Assembly (NCBI GenBank): GCA_016789725.1
Contig: JAEUQN010000053.1
Span: forward strand, 1-38,847
DNA length: 38,847 bases
Source: Blastocatellia bacterium
Lineage (GTDB): Bacteria > Acidobacteriota > Blastocatellia > RBC074
Direction: 5' to 3'
Under the pieces are notes generated by a model. That model worked only from the letters and a program-made list of their open reading frames with translations, ran no database searches and was not told the DNA's origin. Both the position numbers and the translations under genes were made by a program. Each line of letters starts with the position of its first letter. Position 1 is the first letter of the stretch. Positions 34,368 to 38,847 of the stretch are shown piece after piece.

Positions 34368-35207
34368 ATGAAACTCGCACAATTCAAAACCAAAGACACA
34401 GAAGGAACGCGCCTCGGCGTTTTGCGCGGCGACGTGATTGTAGACGTGACCGACATCGCACCGACGATGAACGACGCCATCGAACGCTTCGGAGTGATTG
34501 CGAAATCGCTGGCCGAAGCCACGGCGAAAACGGCATACGCGCTGGACGCAGTCGAATATTTGCCCGCCGTTTATCCGCGCCAAATTATCGCTATCGGGCA
34601 AAATTATTTGGATCACGCGCTGGAACAGGGCGCAGCGTTGCCTGAATCGCCGATGGTGTTTATGAAGCTGCCGAATTCGCTGAACGCGCATAACGGCAAC
34701 ATCGTTTTGCCCAAACACGCGCATCAGGTGGATTACGAAGCTGAACTGGCGGTCATTATTGGCAAACGCGCGAAACAGGTCAGCGAAGAAGACGCGTTGA
34801 ATTACGTCTTCGGCTATGCCTGCCTGCACGACGTCAGCGCGCGCGATTTGCAATTCGGCGACAAGCAATGGATTCGCGGCAAAGGTCAGGACACGTTCTG
34901 CCCCATTGGCCCGTTCATTACAACCAAAGACGACATCGCCGATGTTCACAATTTGAAAATTGAAGGTCGCTTGAATGGCACAACGATGCAGTCGTCGAGC
35001 ACGAGCAAACTGATTTTCAGGATTCCGAAATTGATTGCGTTCATCACCGAAGGGATCACTCTGGAACCAGGTGATGTGATTGCAACCGGGACGCCTGAAG
35101 GTGTCGGCGTGTTCCGCAATCCGCCTGTTTTGCTCAAAGACGGCGATGTCTACGAAGTTGAAATTGAAGGCTTGGGCGTACTGCGCAATCCGTGCGTGGC
35201 GGGCTAA
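34368..35207 (+). CDS. Fumarylacetoacetate hydrolase-family enzyme
   Basis: This 279-residue protein starts six bases after the permease stop. The conserved core includes IIAIGQNYLDHALE, PMVFMKLPNSL, the metal-binding Glu pair in DYEAELAVIIG and Asp in DVSARDLQFGDKQW, then GDVIATGTPEGVG. FAH-family members hydrolyse or decarboxylate 2-keto acids and diketo sugar acids with Mg or Mn. In sugar clusters they often cleave diketo-deoxy sugar acids (such as diketo-fuconate). Here that role fits a cluster with a sugar importer and two dehydrogenases, but the exact substrate is inferred. Confidence 0.92.
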   Translation: MKLAQFKTKDTEGTRLGVLRGDVIVDVTDIAPTMNDAIERFGVIAKSLAEATAKTAYALDAVEYLPAVYPRQIIAIGQNYLDHALEQGAALPESPMVFMKLPNSLNAHNGNIVLPKHAHQVDYEAELAVIIGKRAKQVSEEDALNYVFGYACLHDVSARDLQFGDKQWIRGKGQDTFCPIGPFITTKDDIADVHNLKIEGRLNGTTMQSSSTSKLIFRIPKLIAFITEGITLEPGDVIATGTPEGVGVFRNPPVLLKDGDVYEVEIEGLGVLRNPCVAG

Positions 35208-35304
35208 TCCGTAACCAATCTGACACTTGGGGCGCGGAGGCATTCGCTTGACTTCAATCCCATTTGATGAGTCTATAAGTACCGAGAAAATCAAAGGAGA
35301 TTGA

Positions 35305-36276
35305 ATGAAAAAAAGCGATGTTGTTCGCGCTTGGGGTCGTATTTTGCAGGGAGACTACCCGTCTCTTTCGATTGAAATCACGCGGGAATGCCCTCTGCGT
35401 TGCCCCGGCTGCTATGCGTTTGAGCCGGAACATTTGGGTGACTTAGGGCCGCTACGCTCGCTCGCCGATCACAAGGGCGAAGACCTGGTCACGGCGTTTT
35501 TGCGCACCGTCCGTGAGCATCGCCCGTTGCATCTTTCTATCGTCGGAGGCGAGCCATTAGTCCGATTTCGGGAGTTGAATTCAATCCTCCCGGAGATTGG
35601 GAAGATGGGAATTACAACACAACTGGTAACCAGCGCGGTGCGCGAGATTCCGAAAGAATGGGCAACCATTCCGGGGCTGTATTTCGTGGTTTCCATTGAT
35701 GGATTGCAACCCGAACATGACGAGCGGCGCAAACCCGCGACTTACGATAAAATTCTGCGGAACATCGTCGGACATCAAATCACAGTGCATTGCACCATCA
35801 CCAGTCAGATTGCCAATCGCGCAGGATATTTGGAAGAATTCCTGAGCTTTTGGTCGGCCAAACAAGAGGTCAAGCGTGTTTGGTTCAGCTTGTTTACGCC
35901 GCAAAAAGGCGCGAATGACGTGGAGATTCTTGATCCCGTAACCAAGCTGCGCTGCCTGAATGAATTGGCGGCGTTGCGAGAAAAATTCCCCAAACTCGAT
36001 TTGCCGAATATGGTGCTGGAAGGTTACAAAAACCCTCCGTCGAGTCCTGATGACTGCATCTTTTCGCGTACGACGTTGAATCTGACGGCGGACTTGAAAA
36101 GCAAAATCACTCCGTGCCAATTTGGTGGCAACCCGGATTGTTCGCAATGCGGATGTGTCGCTTCGGCTGGATTGACTGCCGTCGGCGATTACAAACTCTT
36201 TGGAGCCATTCCGCTGCGCACAATGTACAACGCATCGGATCGCATCGGACAGTCAATGAAGAAGCTGTCCGGCTAA
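35305..36276 (+). CDS. Radical SAM protein with C-terminal Cys cluster
   Basis: This 323-residue protein follows a good AAGGAG. The radical SAM motif is Cys29-x3-Cys33-x2-Cys36 (CPLRCPGC), followed by the GGEP motif (SIVGGEPLVR), which binds S-adenosylmethionine. Further cysteines at 251, 271, 279, 282 and 284 (including CSQCGC) may hold an auxiliary SPASM-like iron-sulfur cluster. The modified substrate is unknown, and no precursor peptide was recognised nearby. It lies between the FAH and kinase genes, but the wider gap on both sides suggests it could have its own regulation. Confidence 0.88.
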   Translation: MKKSDVVRAWGRILQGDYPSLSIEITRECPLRCPGCYAFEPEHLGDLGPLRSLADHKGEDLVTAFLRTVREHRPLHLSIVGGEPLVRFRELNSILPEIGKMGITTQLVTSAVREIPKEWATIPGLYFVVSIDGLQPEHDERRKPATYDKILRNIVGHQITVHCTITSQIANRAGYLEEFLSFWSAKQEVKRVWFSLFTPQKGANDVEILDPVTKLRCLNELAALREKFPKLDLPNMVLEGYKNPPSSPDDCIFSRTTLNLTADLKSKITPCQFGGNPDCSQCGCVASAGLTAVGDYKLFGAIPLRTMYNASDRIGQSMKKLSG

Positions 36277-36295
36277 GCAGACATGAGCAGAATGA

Positions 36296-36414
36296 AACCA
36301 CGAAGCACACGGAGAGCACAGAGAAGAATAAACCAGAATTGATAGGAGTTGCTGCAAGATTTACAAGTCGGTTTTCCTGTCAATCCTGTCTGAAACATCT
36401 CCGTGCTCCGTGGT
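36296..36414. repeat. CCACGGAG-class inverted repeat before the kinase gene
   Basis: AACCACGAAGCACACGGAG (from 36296) pairs with the complement of CTCCGTGCTCCGTGGT (36399-36414). Inside lies CCTGTCAATCCTGTC (36376-36390), the same ATTGACAGG word as in the copy at 28949-29084. The element ends 18 bases before the kinase ATG. Confidence 0.78.
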
Positions 36415-36432
36415 AAATTCCTTCTTTACTTT

Positions 36433-37965
36433 ATGAGCGAATATTTCATTGGCATTGACAGCGGCACGCAAAGCACCAAGGCCATCGTCCTCGACGTCGA
36501 ATCTGGCGAAGTCGTCGCGTCGGCTTCTGCGCCTTACGATTTAATTCCAGATTTGCCTGCCGGTCACAAAGAACAACATCCGTCTGCGTGGATCGCGGCG
36601 GTCAAAGCAACGATCTGTGAAGCCTTGTCCGAAGCCAATCTTGACAGGGCCGCCGTAAAAGGCATCGGCGTTTCGGGGCAGCAACACGGCTTTGTTCCGC
36701 TGGACGCAAACGATCAAGTCATTCGTCCGGCGAAGCTCTGGTGCGACACGGCAACGTCTGCCGAGTGCGATGAAATTATCAGCAAACTTGGCGGTCTTGA
36801 GCAAACCATCGCAGCCGTTGGCAATGGCGTTCCAGCAGGATTCACGGCTTCAAAAATTCTCTGGCTTAAGAATCACGAACCGGAAAATTATGCAAAGCTC
36901 GCGTGCGTGCTGCTCCCGCACGATTACATCAACTTCTGGCTGACGGGCCAAAAGACGATGGAGCACGGCGACGCATCCGGCACAGCGTTGCTGGACGTGC
37001 GCAATCGGGCGTGGTCAAAAGCGGCCATTAATGCGATTGATCTGCGTCTCGCCGATATGCTGCCGCGTCTCATCCAGGCCGACGACATCGCAGGCACGCT
37101 ACGGGCTGAATTGGCCAATGAATTCGGCCTCAACAATTCCGTCATCGTCAGTTCCGGCGGCGGCGACAATATGATGGGCGCAATCGGGACGGGCAATGTC
37201 AAAGCGGGCGTCGTGACTGTGAGTCTAGGAACATCCGGCACGATTTACGCTTGCTCATCGCATCCGGTGATTGATCCGAAAGGCGAGATCGCAGCGTTCT
37301 GCGATTCGACCGGGCAATGGCTGCCACTGGTTTGCACCATGAACGTGACCGTTGCAACGGAAATGGTGCGTGAACGTTTCAATCTTTCGCACAGTGATTT
37401 GTCCACCGCTGTCGCTTCGCTTCCCGCTGGCAATGACGGCTTGATGCTGATTCCATTCTTTGAAGGCGAGCGCACACCGAATTCACCGAACGGCACAGGC
37501 GTGTATTTCGGCTTGCGCGAGCAGACCTATTCGATCCCACATTTCGCGCGCGCCGCGATGGAAGGCACAACGCTTGGCTTGAATTACGGGCTGAATCGTT
37601 TTCGTGAACTCGGCATCACGCCCACCGAAATTCGCGCGACGGGCGGTGGCGCAAAGAGCCAGGAATGGCGGCAGATCATGGCCGACGTGTTCAATGCCGA
37701 AGTTGTTTGCACCGTCAGCGAAGAAGGCGCAGCCGTCGGCGCAGCGATTCAGGCAATCTGGGCCTATCGCAAACACACTGGCACGCCGGTTACTATTGGC
37801 GAATTGTGTGACCGTTATTTGGCGCTGGACGAAACGACGCGCGCGAAACCGAATGCGGCGAACGTGGCGTTGTACGGGAAGATGCAAATGCTGCACGACC
37901 GTTTGGCAAATGATCTCCGCTTCTCGTTCAGCGAGCATCGCCAATTGATCGCCCAGGAACACTAA
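36433..37965 (+). CDS. xylB: FGGY-family sugar kinase, xylulokinase-like
   Basis: The ATG at 36433 gives 510 residues. An in-frame GTG at 36403 lies in the inverted repeat and is rejected. Motifs are the phosphate-binding IGIDSGTQSTKAIVLD, GIGVSGQQHGFV, the DASGTALLDVR region, VSLGTSGTIYAC and the C-terminal RATGGGAKSQEWRQIMADV. The enzyme phosphorylates a ketose, probably D-xylulose, with ATP in the cytoplasm. It would channel the imported sugar into the pentose phosphate pathway. Xylulokinase is the best family match, but other pentuloses cannot be excluded. Confidence 0.9.
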   Translation: MSEYFIGIDSGTQSTKAIVLDVESGEVVASASAPYDLIPDLPAGHKEQHPSAWIAAVKATICEALSEANLDRAAVKGIGVSGQQHGFVPLDANDQVIRPAKLWCDTATSAECDEIISKLGGLEQTIAAVGNGVPAGFTASKILWLKNHEPENYAKLACVLLPHDYINFWLTGQKTMEHGDASGTALLDVRNRAWSKAAINAIDLRLADMLPRLIQADDIAGTLRAELANEFGLNNSVIVSSGGGDNMMGAIGTGNVKAGVVTVSLGTSGTIYACSSHPVIDPKGEIAAFCDSTGQWLPLVCTMNVTVATEMVRERFNLSHSDLSTAVASLPAGNDGLMLIPFFEGERTPNSPNGTGVYFGLREQTYSIPHFARAAMEGTTLGLNYGLNRFRELGITPTEIRATGGGAKSQEWRQIMADVFNAEVVCTVSEEGAAVGAAIQAIWAYRKHTGTPVTIGELCDRYLALDETTRAKPNAANVALYGKMQMLHDRLANDLRFSFSEHRQLIAQEH

Positions 37966-37976
37966 AAACGCAGGTA

Positions 37977-37997
37977 ACGCGATTTGCCAAATCGCGT
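37977..37997. repeat. Short palindrome between the kinase and esterase genes
   Basis: ACGCGATTT (37977-37985) is exactly complementary to 37989-37997 around a 3-base loop. It lies 11 bases after the kinase stop. It may be a weak terminator or an operator, since no T-tract follows. Confidence 0.45.
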
Positions 37998-38014
37998 GTT
38001 CATCGGGAGGCCAA

Positions 38015-38847
38015 ATGTACAAGCTTTGTTTCGCGTTTTTAGGCGCGCTTTTTCTGTCGCAAGTGACAAGCGCGCAAACTGCCATTGCGCCGCCTGCGGG
38101 CGAAACGACATTGCCACCGAAATGCGCGTGCGCCGATTTGCGCAGCCTCACGAATTACGATTTCTCCATTGAAAGCGCAACGCTCATCCCCGCCACTGCT
38201 GACGCCCCCGAACGTTGTCGCGTCAAAGGTTTGATTCAACCCGAAATTCAATTTGAAGTGAACCTGCCCGCGACGTGGAATCGCCGGTTTTATATGTTCG
38301 GCAACGGCGGTTATGCGGGTGAGAGCCTGGACGCGCCAAATCGCATTGGGCAACGCAACAGCGCCATTCGACGCGGCTTTGTGGTCGCGGACACAAACAC
38401 AGGGCATGACGCCGCGACCGAACCACTTGGCACGTTCGCAATCAATCGGCAGAAGCTGCTAGATTACGCCTTTCGTTCGTTGCACACGACGGCTGACACG
38501 GGTAAGCGCATTGCCGAAGCCTATTTCGGCGCGAAGCCGACGCGGTCGTATTACGAAGGCTGTTCGACGGGCGGCAGACAAGGCTTGATCCTCGCACAGC
38601 GTTTTCCTGATGATTTCGATGGTCTGGTCATCGGCGCGCCAGTGCTGAATTTTTCGGGCACGATGACGGGTTATATGCAAACGGCGCAGGCTTTGGCAAA
38701 GGCTCCGATTCCCTATTCCAAGTTGCAATTGCTGTCCGAAAAAATTTACGCACAATGCGATGAAAAGGACGGGGTGAAAGACGGGTTGATTGACGACCCG
38801 CGCAAGTGCCAGTTCTGCCCGTCGTGCGATTTACCCCAATGCGCCGA
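38015..38847 (+). CDS. Tannase/feruloyl esterase-family protein, 5' part
   Basis: The frame starts at ATG 38015 after GGGAGG and runs off the right edge (277 residues seen). A signal peptide (MYKLCFAFLGALFLSQVTSA) predicts export. The body matches the tannase/feruloyl esterase family: FYMFGNGGYAG, GFVVADTNTGHD, and the nucleophile Ser184 in GCSTGGRQG with the adjacent Cys183 typical of the family. Relatives cleave gallate, ferulate or other aromatic esters from plant polymers. The catalytic Asp and His lie beyond the window. The position after a sugar-use cluster suggests release of a plant-wall sugar or phenolic acid. Confidence 0.9.
   Translation, partial: MYKLCFAFLGALFLSQVTSAQTAIAPPAGETTLPPKCACADLRSLTNYDFSIESATLIPATADAPERCRVKGLIQPEIQFEVNLPATWNRRFYMFGNGGYAGESLDAPNRIGQRNSAIRRGFVVADTNTGHDAATEPLGTFAINRQKLLDYAFRSLHTTADTGKRIAEAYFGAKPTRSYYEGCSTGGRQGLILAQRFPDDFDGLVIGAPVLNFSGTMTGYMQTAQALAKAPIPYSKLQLLSEKIYAQCDEKDGVKDGLIDDPRKCQFCPSCDLPQCA

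Noticed and set aside
2184..36414. Idea that the inverted repeats are insertion sequences
   Set aside because: They are under 200 bases, with no transposase and no consistent target-site duplications that I could see.
1..38847. CRISPR array, tRNA or rRNA genes, prophage
   Set aside because: No regularly spaced direct repeats, cloverleaf-like or rRNA-like sequence, or phage genes were found.

Overview
The window looks like a chromosomal segment of a Gram-negative (diderm, LPS-making) soil-type bacterium. I favour Acidobacteriota, possibly Blastocatellia-like. The support is lpxC plus many exported proteins, a periplasmic Reg_prop/Y_Y_Y sensor kinase, RCC1 and Ig-like surface proteins, a PspA operon, a large sugar-use cluster and many word-like intergenic inverted repeats. 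This taxonomic call is inference. No rRNA, tRNA, CRISPR array, transposase or phage gene was seen.

Layout. 1-488 (-): 5' part of a Tat-exported aldo/keto reductase. 660-3121 (-): polar amino-acid ABC importer (ATPase plus a fused binding-protein/permease). 3206-3460: remnant of a glycine-rich surface-protein gene. 3665-12554 (+): sensor kinase, LuxR-type regulator, secreted RCC1 propeller, stand-alone receiver and a large glycine-rich/Ig-like surface protein. 12681-17395 (-): AAA+ ATPase, exported TonB_C-like protein, two-TM coiled-coil protein and PspA, transcribed in the order PspA to AAA. 17996-19414 (+): unknown secreted protein with a Cys cluster. 19507-20769 (-): purD. 20977-22615 (+): rpsU, lpxC and a small conserved-looking gene. 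22607-25799 (-): RND/MMPL transporter with a lipoprotein partner. 26000-27850 (+): APC permease. 27957-38847 (+): sugar or sugar-acid cluster with epimerase, Zn dehydrogenase, a complete sugar ABC importer containing two unannotated small membrane proteins, FAH hydrolase, radical SAM protein, FGGY kinase and the start of a tannase/feruloyl esterase.

How the genes may work together. The kinase-regulator pair probably controls nearby surface proteins, although the sequence shows no direct proof. The PspA cluster combines an ESCRT-III-like membrane polymer, a membrane-anchored coiled-coil protein and a Cdc48/Vps4-type AAA+ motor. That makes it a candidate membrane-remodelling or envelope-stress system. 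The last cluster imports a sugar and processes it by oxidation, hydrolysis and phosphorylation, perhaps linked to plant-wall ester cleavage.

The most unusual structural signal is a set of about ten imperfect inverted repeats built from reiterated short words (ACCACGAAG, CCACGGAG, GCCACGAATTTCACGA, GGTGTTAGG and similar). They sit in gaps between co-directional genes, often just before a start codon. One has become the N-terminal/signal region of the amino-acid transporter, and a related word-like tract lies inside the MMPL gene.
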